This document shows, piece by piece, positions 50,549 through 59,081 of a stretch of 64,000 nucleotides of DNA (its first letter is position 1; every line of letters starts with the position of its first letter). The notes under the pieces are model-generated. The model was not told the origin of the DNA, did no database searches, and saw nothing but the letters and a program-made list of their open reading frames with translations. This DNA comes from SZAS-7 sp964514655 (GTDB lineage Bacteria; Chlamydiota; Chlamydiia; Chlamydiales; FEN-1388): assembly GCA_964514655.1 (NCBI GenBank), contig CAZEQY010000005.1:54195-118194 (forward strand), given 5' to 3'. Position numbers and translations under genes: made by a program.

Positions 50549-52512
50549 TGTTTGGCAGATTAACTCAGGAAGCATTTTTTCACGATTCCGTTCAAAACGG
50601 TGCTGTAGTCAGTATGATACTTTCCGCAATTGCTCTCTTTGCTCTCATTACCTATACAAAGAGGTGGAAGTGGCTGTGGGATGAATGGATCACAACTGTC
50701 GATCCTAAAAGAATTGGTATTATGTACATTGCCGTTGTGCTTATCATGTTTGCAAAAGGCTTTGCCGATGCTGTCATGATGCGCGTGCAGCAGGCGATGT
50801 CTGCGGGAGAGTCTTTTGGCTTTTTAACTGCCGAGCACTTTCAGGAAGTTTTTTCTGCTCATGGCACTACTATGATCTTCTTTGTCGGTATGGGAGTAGT
50901 CTTTGGCCTCATGAATCTTATTGTACCGTTGCAGATTGGAGCACGAGATGTTGCCTACCCATTCTTAAATGCCCTTGGCTTTTGGCTATTTGCTGCAGGT
51001 GGATTTTTGACGCTTATTTCATTAGCAGTAGGCCGCTTTTCTATAGCTGGCTGGCTTGCCTACCCTCCCCTATCCGGTCTTGAATACTGTCCAAACGAGG
51101 GGGTTGACTACTGGCTGTGGTCGGTGCAGATTGCGGGGGTTGGTAGTACGATGTCCGGAATTAACTTTTTGATCACAATATTAAAGATGCGCTGTCCAGG
51201 CATGACATGGATGAAGATGCCCATATTTATTTGGAGTGCTCTTTGCACAAATATTTTAGTGATCTTTGCTTTTCCTATTCTTACTGCTACTCTTGCTCTT
51301 CTTGCCTTAGACCGCTACATGGGCATGCACTTTTTTACTGCTGGCGGCGGCGGTAACCCTATGATGTATATTAACCTCATATGGGCTTGGGGTCATCCCG
51401 AGGTGTATATCCTGATGTTGCCAGCCTTTGGCATCTTTTCAGAAGTTGTGCCCACTTTTTCTGAAAAGCGCCTTTTTGGTTATGCTTCAATGGTGTGGGC
51501 TTTGGTGATGATAACGGTACTGTCCTATATCGTCTGGCTCCACCACTTCTTTACTATGGGAGCAAGTCCCGGTGTAAATACCTTTTTTGCTATTACTACT
51601 ATGCTGATCGCTATACCGACAGGTGTGAAGGTTTTTAACTGGCTCTTTACAAAGTTTCGTGGCCGCGTGCACTTTACATCGCCTATGCTTTGGTTTTTTT
51701 CGTTTGTCCTCAACTTTAGCGTTGCAGGTATGACGGGTATACTCCTTTCAGCACCTCCGGTAGACTATCAGGTGCATAATAGCCTCTTTTTGATTGCCCA
51801 CTTTCATGGTATGGCAATTGGCGGTGTGCTCTTTGGCTTTTTTGCCGGCTTTACCTACTGGTTTCCTAAGTTTACAGGCTTTCACCTCGATGAAAAGCTA
51901 AATAGGTATGCCTTCTGGTGCTGGTTTTTAGGGTTTTTGGTGGCCTTTATGCCCCTATATATGCTTGGCTTTATGGGTGCTACAAGGCGACTAGATCACT
52001 ATGATGTAATGAGCTGGCAGTCGGTATTTGTTTCTGCATGCGTTGGCGTCTTTATCATCTTTATCGGTGCTTGCATCCAGTTTTTTGGCCTTTTTTGGAG
52101 TATCAAAAATAGAAAAGCCCTGCGCGATACGACGGGCGGTGATCCATGGAATGGTAGAACGTTAGAGTGGTCAATCCCCTCTCCGCCTCCAGTCTATAAC
52201 TTTGCTGTTATTCCTACAGTAGATGAGCTTGACCCTCTCTGGGCAAAAAAGAGAAGGAATGAAAAAGAAGCACCTATAGAATATGAAGATATCCCCATGC
52301 CGGTAAATACCCCTGCAGGGTTTTTTATAGGGTGTTTTAGTCTTATCTTTGGCTTTGCAATAACCTGGCATATCTACTGGCTAGCGCTTGCAAGCTTTGT
52401 TGCAATTATCATCTCATTGATCATTCGCCTTTCCGGAAAAGATGTCCATGAAGTTATCCCGGCTGAAAAGGTAAAAGAGATTGAAACTCGTTTGAGGAGT
52501 AACGCCATATGA
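50548..52512 (+). CDS. cyoB: Cytochrome bo3-type quinol oxidase subunit I, set 1
   Basis: 654 residues, the catalytic heme-copper subunit. Kept: the low-spin heme and Cu-B histidines (FSAHG, WGHPEVY, HHFFTMG, AHFHGM), the Glu and Tyr of HPEVY, GARD of the D-channel and the K-channel lysine K361 (GVKVFNW). The high-affinity quinol site known from E. coli (R71, D75, H98, Q101, numbering from memory) is changed: K70 replaces Arg (FAKGFADA) and the Gln position reads Glu (EHFQE). It reduces oxygen with electrons from quinol and pumps protons. A second, different copy lies downstream. Confidence 0.95.
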   Translation: MFGRLTQEAFFHDSVQNGAVVSMILSAIALFALITYTKRWKWLWDEWITTVDPKRIGIMYIAVVLIMFAKGFADAVMMRVQQAMSAGESFGFLTAEHFQEVFSAHGTTMIFFVGMGVVFGLMNLIVPLQIGARDVAYPFLNALGFWLFAAGGFLTLISLAVGRFSIAGWLAYPPLSGLEYCPNEGVDYWLWSVQIAGVGSTMSGINFLITILKMRCPGMTWMKMPIFIWSALCTNILVIFAFPILTATLALLALDRYMGMHFFTAGGGGNPMMYINLIWAWGHPEVYILMLPAFGIFSEVVPTFSEKRLFGYASMVWALVMITVLSYIVWLHHFFTMGASPGVNTFFAITTMLIAIPTGVKVFNWLFTKFRGRVHFTSPMLWFFSFVLNFSVAGMTGILLSAPPVDYQVHNSLFLIAHFHGMAIGGVLFGFFAGFTYWFPKFTGFHLDEKLNRYAFWCWFLGFLVAFMPLYMLGFMGATRRLDHYDVMSWQSVFVSACVGVFIIFIGACIQFFGLFWSIKNRKALRDTTGGDPWNGRTLEWSIPSPPPVYNFAVIPTVDELDPLWAKKRRNEKEAPIEYEDIPMPVNTPAGFFIGCFSLIFGFAITWHIYWLALASFVAIIISLIIRLSGKDVHEVIPAEKVKEIETRLRSNAI

Positions 52513-53129
52513 CCATTCACCATTATGACATCGTACAAGCTGCTGATCGAAAGATCCCCGATCCACATCAGGATGCCTATTCGCGAGCGACTCTTGGCTT
52601 TTGGATATACCTGATGACAGACTGCATCCTCTTTGCAGTGCTCTTTTGTACCTATCATATCTTTCATAGCAGCACCTTTGGTGGGCCCTCATCTAAAGAT
52701 ATCTTTGATCTCAAAACAGCATTTATCGAGACGATGATTCTTCTATGCAGCACTGTGACCTGTGGCTTTAGCGTGCTTGCAGCAAAAAAAGACCGAACTA
52801 AATCAATTTTAGGCTGGCTTGGCATCTCCTTTTTGCTTGGCGCATCTTTTGTTGTGATGGAGCTTATAGAGTTTAGGCACCTTGTTCATGAGGGCTATAG
52901 CTGGACAAAAAGTGCCTTTTTATCGTCGTTTTTCACGCTCGTAGGCACTCATGGATTTCACGTATCTGTGGGACTTTTATGGATGCTCGTAATGATGGGG
53001 CAAGTTGCAAAGGCAGGCGTGACAATAGATACATTCCGCAGGCTTGTAGTATTTTCGCTTTTTTGGCATTTCTTGGATCTTGTATGGATATTTATCTTTA
53101 CGTTTGTCTACTTGATGGGGGTGCTCTAG
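52509..53129 (+). CDS. cyoC: Cytochrome bo3-type quinol oxidase subunit III, set 1
   Basis: 206 residues with five membrane segments. Family landmarks: TLGFWIYLMTDCILFAVLF, FIETMILLCSTVTCGFSVL, FSTLVGTHGFHV-type segment (FFTLVGTHGFHVSVGLLWM) and FWHFLDLVWIFIF. Subunit III supports the stability of the oxidase core. Overlaps cyoB by 4 bases, and cyoD follows after 1 base. Confidence 0.92.
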   Translation: MTIHHYDIVQAADRKIPDPHQDAYSRATLGFWIYLMTDCILFAVLFCTYHIFHSSTFGGPSSKDIFDLKTAFIETMILLCSTVTCGFSVLAAKKDRTKSILGWLGISFLLGASFVVMELIEFRHLVHEGYSWTKSAFLSSFFTLVGTHGFHVSVGLLWMLVMMGQVAKAGVTIDTFRRLVVFSLFWHFLDLVWIFIFTFVYLMGVL

Positions 53130-53130
53130 C

Positions 53131-53472
53131 ATGGAAACAGAGCTTAGTTTAGAAGAGATCAAAAAAGAATACCACGGCACCTTTAGTGCCTACATAGTGG
53201 GATTTATAGCTTCATTAGTGCTGACGGGCATTTCTTTTACCTTAGTGCTTACTAAGGTGATAGATGGAGAAAACCTAATTGCTGCCCTTATTCTTGGCGC
53301 TATCATACAGGCCTTTTTTCAGCTACTATGCTTTTTGCATCTTGGACAAGAGGCAAAGCCAAGGTGGGAATCAGTGATATTCTGGTTCATGGTGCTTGTG
53401 CTCCTTATCATTGCCCTTGGTACATTTTGGATTATGTCCGATCTAAACGATCGCGTTATGGCAGGGATGTGA
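53131..53472 (+). CDS. cyoD: Cytochrome bo3-type quinol oxidase subunit IV, set 1
   Basis: 113 residues with three membrane segments (YIVGFIASLVLTGISFTLVL; LIAALILGAIIQAFFQLLCF; VIFWFMVLVLLIIALGTFWI). The segment AFFQLLCFLHLG matches the CyoD family pattern. Small accessory subunit. The start of the second cyoA follows 5 bases after its stop, so the two sets are one transcription unit. Confidence 0.9.
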   Translation: METELSLEEIKKEYHGTFSAYIVGFIASLVLTGISFTLVLTKVIDGENLIAALILGAIIQAFFQLLCFLHLGQEAKPRWESVIFWFMVLVLLIIALGTFWIMSDLNDRVMAGM

Positions 53473-53477
53473 GTATT

Positions 53478-54326
53478 ATGAAAAGACTACTAGTTGCAGT
53501 TATAGTGTTCTTAGGTATTACATGCATCTATCTTGAGATGAGCAATGAAAGCACGCTTGTAACTCATCCCAAGGGATTTATTGCCCACCAAGAGCTTGCT
53601 CTCATCCGCACAAATATTCTCTGGATGCTTCTTGTCATAGTGCCTACACTTATCTGGCTTTTGGCAACTGCTTGGAAGTATCGCTCTCAAAATGAACGTG
53701 ATGACTTTGATCCAGAAGCTACTTCTAGCCCTCTTACGCAAGTGTTACTCTGGGTTGTACCATCTTGCGTTATTGCTGTTATGTGCGTGATCACATGGAA
53801 GGCAGCACATAGGCTAGATCCCTATAAGCCCCTTTTTAGTAATGTAAAGCCTCTCACGATTCAGGTTGTAGCGCTAGACTGGAAGTGGCTCTTTATCTAT
53901 CCCGAACAAAATATTGCTACCGTAAATTTTGTTCAGTACCCAGAAAATACGCCCATCCAGTTTAAGCTTACTGCAGATGGAGCGCCCATGAACTCATTTT
54001 GGCTGCCCCAGATGAGTGGGCAGATCTATGCGATGACAGGTATGTGCAATACATTAAATATCATTGCAGATGCATCCGGAGTGTATAGAGGAAGAGCTGT
54101 TGAGATTAACGGCGATGGCTATGCTGATATGACCTTTATGGCCAAGTCTTGTTCAAACCATGAATTTGAGGACTGGGTAAAGCAAGTGAAGTCATCTCCT
54201 ATGCAGCTTAACCAAGCAGCCTATAGCGAGCTTAGCAAACGCTCGATACCTGATCATACTACCCTTTACGCATCTGTAGAGGATGATTTATTTAACAAAA
54301 TTATCATGAAGTATATGGAACCATGA
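53478..54326 (+). CDS. cyoA: Cytochrome bo3-type quinol oxidase subunit II, set 2
   Basis: 282 residues. ATG 53478 is 5 bases after the cyoD stop; an open stretch upstream lies within cyoD and is rejected. Hydrophobic segments near 4-20, 50-65 and 88-105, then the cupredoxin domain with VVALDWKWLFIYPE, NSFWLPQMSGQIYAMTGM and VEINGDGYADMTF. Copper-A ligands absent, so quinol type. Clearly diverged from set 1. The stop overlaps cyoB by 4 bases. Confidence 0.92.
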   Translation: MKRLLVAVIVFLGITCIYLEMSNESTLVTHPKGFIAHQELALIRTNILWMLLVIVPTLIWLLATAWKYRSQNERDDFDPEATSSPLTQVLLWVVPSCVIAVMCVITWKAAHRLDPYKPLFSNVKPLTIQVVALDWKWLFIYPEQNIATVNFVQYPENTPIQFKLTADGAPMNSFWLPQMSGQIYAMTGMCNTLNIIADASGVYRGRAVEINGDGYADMTFMAKSCSNHEFEDWVKQVKSSPMQLNQAAYSELSKRSIPDHTTLYASVEDDLFNKIIMKYMEP

Positions 54327-56284
54327 ACGCTATCTACGGAAAACTTAATGCTGAATGCGTGCCACACGTATGGTATACGATAGGGGCTACTGTTACTATC
54401 TTTGCCCTACTCTTCTTTGTTACCTATTATCTTACGGCACATAAGCGCTGGCGCTGGCTGTGGGATGAGTGGCTCACTTCAACAGACCCCAAAAAGATCG
54501 GCACTATGTACATGGTATTTGCCGCCCTTATGTTTGCGCGCGGCCTTTTGGATGCTGGCCTTGTATGGGCGCAGCAAGCAGTGGGAGCAGATTCTGCGGG
54601 CTATCTATCGCCGGATCACTTTATGCAGATATTGACCTCTCATGGCGATATCATGGTCTTTTTTGTTACTATGGGCCTGTTTTTTGGCCTTATGAACTGG
54701 ATAATACCACTACAGATAGGTGCAAGAGATCTTGCCTTCCCCTTCCTAAACTCTCTTGGCTTATGGCTGACGATAGCGGGAGGTATTATGATAAACCTCT
54801 TCTTTATCATTGGCGGAGAATTTGCAAATACCGGCTGGCTTGCTATAGCGCCGCTTTCAGAGTTAGAGTTCAACCCCGGACAAGGCGTAGACTATCTGAT
54901 ATGGAGCTTGCAGCTATCCGGCCTTGGCAGCCTCTTTGCCGGCATTAACTTTATTGTGACGATCATTAAAAAGCGCGCGCCTGGCCTTACTATGCTTCGC
55001 CTTCCCCTCTTTACCTGGGCGTCCTTATGCGGTATGGTGCTTGTTATCTCAGCATTTCCTGTACTTACGGCAACAACGCTATTGCTTTGGCTTGACCGCT
55101 TTTTTGATATGCACTTTTTTACGACGGGCTATGGCGGCAACCAGATGATGTACACAAACCTCATATGGATGTGGGGCCATCCGGAAGTCTATATTTTGAT
55201 TATACCTGCTTTTGGTGTCTTTTCTGAGATTGTGTCCACGTTTTCGCAAAAGAGAATTTCTGGCTATATGTCGATGGTGACGGCGCTGATACTTATTACG
55301 CTGATGTCGTTTCTTGTGTGGCTGCACCACTTCTTTACTATGGGAGCTGGAGCTGATGTAACGGCCTTCTTTGGCGTTGTTACCTTACTTATTGGCATAC
55401 CCTCTGGCGTGCAGGTCTTTAACTGGATACTTACGATGTATAGAGGAAAAGTGATTTTTGCAGCCCCTATGTACTGGTTTATGGGCTTTGGAGCGCTCTT
55501 TATGCTTGGTGGCATGGCGGGACTCTTTATGGCATCACCGCCTGCGGACTTTCAGGTGCATAATAGCCTCTTTTTAGTGGCCCATTTTCATACGATGATT
55601 GTGGGGATTGCACTTTTTGGCTTTTTTGCTGCCCTCACCTACTGGTTTCCAAAAATTTGGGGCTTTATGCTAAACGATAGCCTAGGTAAAAGGGCTTTTT
55701 GGCTGTGGCTTACAGGTTTTTTTCTTGGCTTTATCCCAATGTATATTTTGGGCTTTAAGGGAGCGGCGCGTAGGCTCGATCATTACGCGACAGCAACAGA
55801 ATTTCAGCCGCTGTATATAACGGCTCTTATTGGATTTTTGTTTTTGCTAGCAGGTATACTCACACAGGTGTATCAGCTTGTTGTCAGTATAAAAGAGCGA
55901 AACCAAAACCGCGACACTACGGGCGATCCATGGAATGGTAGAACGCTAGAATGGTCTACGTCGTCCCCTCCACCTTTTTATAACTTTGCCATCATCCCCC
56001 ACGTGACAAGCGATGAGGAATTTTGGACAATGAAAAAGCAAGGGATCAAACCATCAACTGACTATAAGGATATTCATACGCCAAGAAATACCGGCTGGGG
56101 CATCTACATATCGATTTTTGCCTTTCTCTTTTCGTTTGGCATTGTCTGGCATATGTACTGGCTGATTTTGCTTGGAGTGATTGGCGTTGCTGCTTGTATC
56201 ATCATTCTTTCGTTTGATGAACATATGGAATATGTGTTACCGGCAAAAGAAATAGCGCGTATTGAAAAGGAATGTGGAAGGTAA
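54323..56284 (+). CDS. cyoB: Cytochrome bo3-type quinol oxidase subunit I, set 2 (lacks K-channel lysine)
   Basis: 653 residues. All metal-site residues are kept (LTSHG, WGHPEVY, HHFFTMG, AHFHTM), as is GARD. The quinol-site residues known in E. coli are all present (R73, then D in RGLLDA, H and Q in DHFMQ). But the K-channel lysine, K362 in E. coli, is Gln364 here (GVQVFNW, codon CAG at 55412-55414), and the preceding Thr is Ser. In A-type oxidases loss of this Lys nearly stops turnover, so this copy either uses another proton route or does another job. About as long as set 1 but well diverged, so not a recent duplicate. Confidence 0.94.
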   Translation: MNAIYGKLNAECVPHVWYTIGATVTIFALLFFVTYYLTAHKRWRWLWDEWLTSTDPKKIGTMYMVFAALMFARGLLDAGLVWAQQAVGADSAGYLSPDHFMQILTSHGDIMVFFVTMGLFFGLMNWIIPLQIGARDLAFPFLNSLGLWLTIAGGIMINLFFIIGGEFANTGWLAIAPLSELEFNPGQGVDYLIWSLQLSGLGSLFAGINFIVTIIKKRAPGLTMLRLPLFTWASLCGMVLVISAFPVLTATTLLLWLDRFFDMHFFTTGYGGNQMMYTNLIWMWGHPEVYILIIPAFGVFSEIVSTFSQKRISGYMSMVTALILITLMSFLVWLHHFFTMGAGADVTAFFGVVTLLIGIPSGVQVFNWILTMYRGKVIFAAPMYWFMGFGALFMLGGMAGLFMASPPADFQVHNSLFLVAHFHTMIVGIALFGFFAALTYWFPKIWGFMLNDSLGKRAFWLWLTGFFLGFIPMYILGFKGAARRLDHYATATEFQPLYITALIGFLFLLAGILTQVYQLVVSIKERNQNRDTTGDPWNGRTLEWSTSSPPPFYNFAIIPHVTSDEEFWTMKKQGIKPSTDYKDIHTPRNTGWGIYISIFAFLFSFGIVWHMYWLILLGVIGVAACIIILSFDEHMEYVLPAKEIARIEKECGR

Positions 56285-56285
56285 T

Positions 56286-56873
56286 ATGGAAGCTGTACAG
56301 CATATAGAACATGATGAAGATGACTCAAAAGTATTTGGCTTTTGGATTTATATCATGACGGATCTTGTTATCTTTGGCGTGCTTTTTGCAGCCTTTATAG
56401 TGCTCAGGCATGCAACACATGGCGGCCCGACAAATAAAGAGCTCTTTGAGATGCCTGCCGTGCTTGCAGAGACGCTGTTTCTGCTTGCAAGTACGTTCAC
56501 CTGCTCGCTTGGCATGATTGCTGTACATGGGGGCAAAAAACTGCCGGCAATACTTTGGTTTATGGTGACCTTTCTCTTTGGCGTTGGCTTTTTAACGCTA
56601 GAGCTACTAGAGTTTGCAAAGTTCATCAAAGAAGGGGCAGGTCCTACAACAAGCGCTTCACTCTCATCGTTCTTTACGCTTGTAGGCACACATGGGTTTC
56701 ATATCTTTTGGGGCCTTGTGTGGATGGCTGTTATGATGGTGAGGATAGCAATTCGCCCGCTTGTACCTTCTAGCGTCTCTAGAATCTTTCGTATGGCACT
56801 TTTTTGGCACTTTCTAGACTTTGTCTGGATCTTTATTTTTACTATCGTCTACGGCATGGGGCATCTATTATGA
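56286..56873 (+). CDS. cyoC: Cytochrome bo3-type quinol oxidase subunit III, set 2
   Basis: 195 residues. ATG 56286 follows the cyoB stop by 1 base, with GGAAGG just upstream. Landmarks: FGFWIYIMTDLVIFGVLF, LAETLFLLASTFTCSLGM, FFTLVGTHGFHIFWGLVWM and FWHFLDFVWIFIF. Five membrane segments. Overlaps cyoD by 4 bases (ATGA). Confidence 0.92.
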   Translation: MEAVQHIEHDEDDSKVFGFWIYIMTDLVIFGVLFAAFIVLRHATHGGPTNKELFEMPAVLAETLFLLASTFTCSLGMIAVHGGKKLPAILWFMVTFLFGVGFLTLELLEFAKFIKEGAGPTTSASLSSFFTLVGTHGFHIFWGLVWMAVMMVRIAIRPLVPSSVSRIFRMALFWHFLDFVWIFIFTIVYGMGHLL

Positions 56874-57178
56874 GAAACATGGTCATCATACGCACTATCG
56901 GCTTTGTGGCATCGCTCCTTCTTACGCTTGCTGCCTATCTTGTGATTGTGCGCCCAGAGCTTTTCCTGCTCGACACCCACTCGGCAATCGGCGTTATCCT
57001 ATGTTTTGCGATTTTCCAGGCAACAGTTCAATTTCTCTTTTTTCTTGATGTCTGGAAAGAAACGGGTATCCGCTGGAACCTTGGCATCTTTATCTCCACA
57101 ATTTTACTCATTCTGACGATCATCCTCTTTTCCATCTGGATCATCAACAACCTCAACATGCGCATGATGACGATGTAG
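56870..57178 (+). CDS. cyoD: Cytochrome bo3-type quinol oxidase subunit IV, set 2
   Basis: 102 residues with three membrane segments (IRTIGFVASLLLTLAAYLVI; AIGVILCFAIFQATVQFLFF; LGIFISTILLILTIILFSIW). Start overlaps cyoC. Last gene of the eight-gene unit; no cyoE (heme O synthase) follows. The final 33 bases of the gene and its stop recur exactly at 63499-63531 in the debris at the right end of the window. Confidence 0.88.
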   Translation: MRNMVIIRTIGFVASLLLTLAAYLVIVRPELFLLDTHSAIGVILCFAIFQATVQFLFFLDVWKETGIRWNLGIFISTILLILTIILFSIWIINNLNMRMMTM

Positions 57179-57292
57179 ATTTTAATATCGATTGGGGGGG
57201 CTTGGTTTTGTTCAAAAGTTCTGGATTATATTTTGTGTAACTTCTACACTCGCGTTGCAGAAATTTTTAACTTTACCATCAAAGGAGAGAGT

Positions 57293-58990
57293 ATGTTCAA
57301 GAAATTCAAAGCAGTGATTTGCTGTGCAGCAATAGGCGCTTGTTTTGTTACACCATGCTTTGCCCGCTCAACAAATTCCAATTGTACATCATCAATTGTT
57401 AAAACCAAGCCAAAAGCTAGCTCACCAATACGTGTGACCGGCGAATCGCTCTTGGCTGAGGATCTGGAATGTCTAAACCTCAATAATCCCGAGGAACTTA
57501 CAGGCTACTTCTATTTTCGCAATGTTTCATATGATCCACGTATAGCAGTAAATCCAAAAAATCCAAAAAATATCGTAATCGCTACGCAGCAAGACACCCT
57601 AACTAATGGCGTCTACAATGGCTCTTCGGCGATTTCTATTTTAGTTTTATATTCACTTGACGGTGGTGAAACATGGAATCCATCGAACCTTGTGCTGAGC
57701 CGCTGCCAAGGTGCCACCCTGTATGAAGCAAGTGATAACTTTATCTCAGCGTATTTTCCTGGCGTAACCTTTGATAATGAAGGTAATTGCTATATCGTTT
57801 CAAGTTCGTATTACCTTTTTGCTGCAGACCAAACTCCTGACGTTGAAACAGATGAAGGCAATATTATTGCCAAATCATCTGATGGTGGAAAAAGTTGGAA
57901 TTACCTTAAAGCAGCAATCAGAGATGAGGGTAAATGCAATTTTCTTGATTTTCCGCACCTTACCGGCGATCCTTATAGAGAACATACTGTCTATCTCGTA
58001 TCCTCTGACAACACTTGCACTGTGAGCGATCTTTGCGAAGATCCAAACTACACTGGCGCCCAGAATATTACCTTCCAAAAAACAACGAATGGAGGGCTAA
58101 CATGGTCTGATCCATCGATCATAGCCTCGTTTCAACCAGTGGACCTATCTACCTGTCTACCAATACCAATACTTCCACATCTTGAGGTGTTACCTGATAA
58201 GACAAATAGCCTGATTGCTGCAGCAATGATTGAACAGAGCGAAGCAGATCAGGTAGAGTCTACAGCTTTAGATCAATTGTATGTTTGGAAGTCATATGAC
58301 AATGGGACAACATGGAAACAATACCCGGTAGACACGAGAATACCACACGTGCTTGCCGTTGATCCTTACACTGTAGATCCGGTGCTTCCGGTTACATCAT
58401 TCACAACACTTGATTTTGTGGTGAATCCATGTAATGGATATGCGTATATTGTCTACTCAAGTCCGATGTTTAATCCTACACATATGGCTGGTTGCGTAAT
58501 CAGAAAATCTACTGATGGAGGCAAAACCTGGTCTCTTCCAAGGCCGGTAAATCCAAATTCATTAGATTCACAAGCCTTTTTACCTACTGTTGCAGTTGCA
58601 AAAGATGGCACTGTAGGCGTGATGTTTTATGATTTACGAAATTATAGTTTAGGTGATGAAACGTTAAACACAGATGTTTGGCTTACGCTTTTTGATGCTG
58701 AACTCAAGCATATGAACCATGAAGTTCGGCTTACTCCGGAATCATTTGATACCCGTAAGAGCATTCGCGGCTATAATGGTATCGATCCGACAACTTGCGC
58801 CCTTGACTACTACCTTTCATCACATGTGGATCTTGAAACAAAGGGCAATGACTTCTTAGCAGTATTTGCTGTGACCAATAATGAGTGTCCACCGGCGATA
58901 GTACAAACGTCAGACTGCGATGCATTTCCTCTTACTACAGATGAGTGCAATAGACAAGACAGTGTCTTTGTTCATGTAAAAAGACGATAA
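57293..58990 (+). CDS. Exported BNR/Asp-box repeat protein (sialidase-like propeller)
   Basis: 565 residues. ATG 57293 is preceded by AAAGGAGAG and a signal peptide follows (KKFKAVICCAAIGACFVTPC, with Ala-Arg after it). Five Asp-box motifs are visible at regular spacing of about 70 residues: LDGGETW (about 122), SDGGKSW (196), TNGGLTW (264), YDNGTTW (336) and TDGGKTW (406). This indicates a six-bladed beta-propeller, as in sialidases, reelin-type and many secreted glycosidase-like proteins. The Arg triad of true sialidases was not identified, so binding rather than hydrolysis is possible. Cysteines are frequent. A hairpin terminator follows. The gene lies between cyoD and the BTB gene, and is missing from the rearranged copy of that region near 63.5 kb. 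Confidence 0.8.
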   Translation: MFKKFKAVICCAAIGACFVTPCFARSTNSNCTSSIVKTKPKASSPIRVTGESLLAEDLECLNLNNPEELTGYFYFRNVSYDPRIAVNPKNPKNIVIATQQDTLTNGVYNGSSAISILVLYSLDGGETWNPSNLVLSRCQGATLYEASDNFISAYFPGVTFDNEGNCYIVSSSYYLFAADQTPDVETDEGNIIAKSSDGGKSWNYLKAAIRDEGKCNFLDFPHLTGDPYREHTVYLVSSDNTCTVSDLCEDPNYTGAQNITFQKTTNGGLTWSDPSIIASFQPVDLSTCLPIPILPHLEVLPDKTNSLIAAAMIEQSEADQVESTALDQLYVWKSYDNGTTWKQYPVDTRIPHVLAVDPYTVDPVLPVTSFTTLDFVVNPCNGYAYIVYSSPMFNPTHMAGCVIRKSTDGGKTWSLPRPVNPNSLDSQAFLPTVAVAKDGTVGVMFYDLRNYSLGDETLNTDVWLTLFDAELKHMNHEVRLTPESFDTRKSIRGYNGIDPTTCALDYYLSSHVDLETKGNDFLAVFAVTNNECPPAIVQTSDCDAFPLTTDECNRQDSVFVHVKRR

Positions 58991-59000
58991 AACCAAATTT

Positions 59001-59041
59001 GAGGTTAAGCCTGAAAATCAACATACATCAGGCTTAATCTC
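59001..59041. terminator. Bidirectional terminator between the BNR and BTB genes
   Basis: GAGGTTAAGCCTGA (59001-59014) pairs over 14 positions, with one G-U, to TCAGGCTTAATCTC (59028-59041). It lies between two convergent genes. A related sequence appears inverted near 63829-63850. Confidence 0.7.
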
Positions 59042-59081
59042 ATCGTTTAGTGATGTACTTCGTGCAGAAGGGCGCCTGGTC

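Noticed and set aside
53478..53560. Lipoprotein signal in the second CyoA (GITC)
   Set aside because: The residue before Cys is Thr, which does not fit a lipobox; the segment reads better as a membrane helix.
49670..57178. The two cyo sets as an assembly duplication or recent gene copy
   Set aside because: All four pairs differ strongly in protein sequence and length; no long identical DNA stretches were seen.
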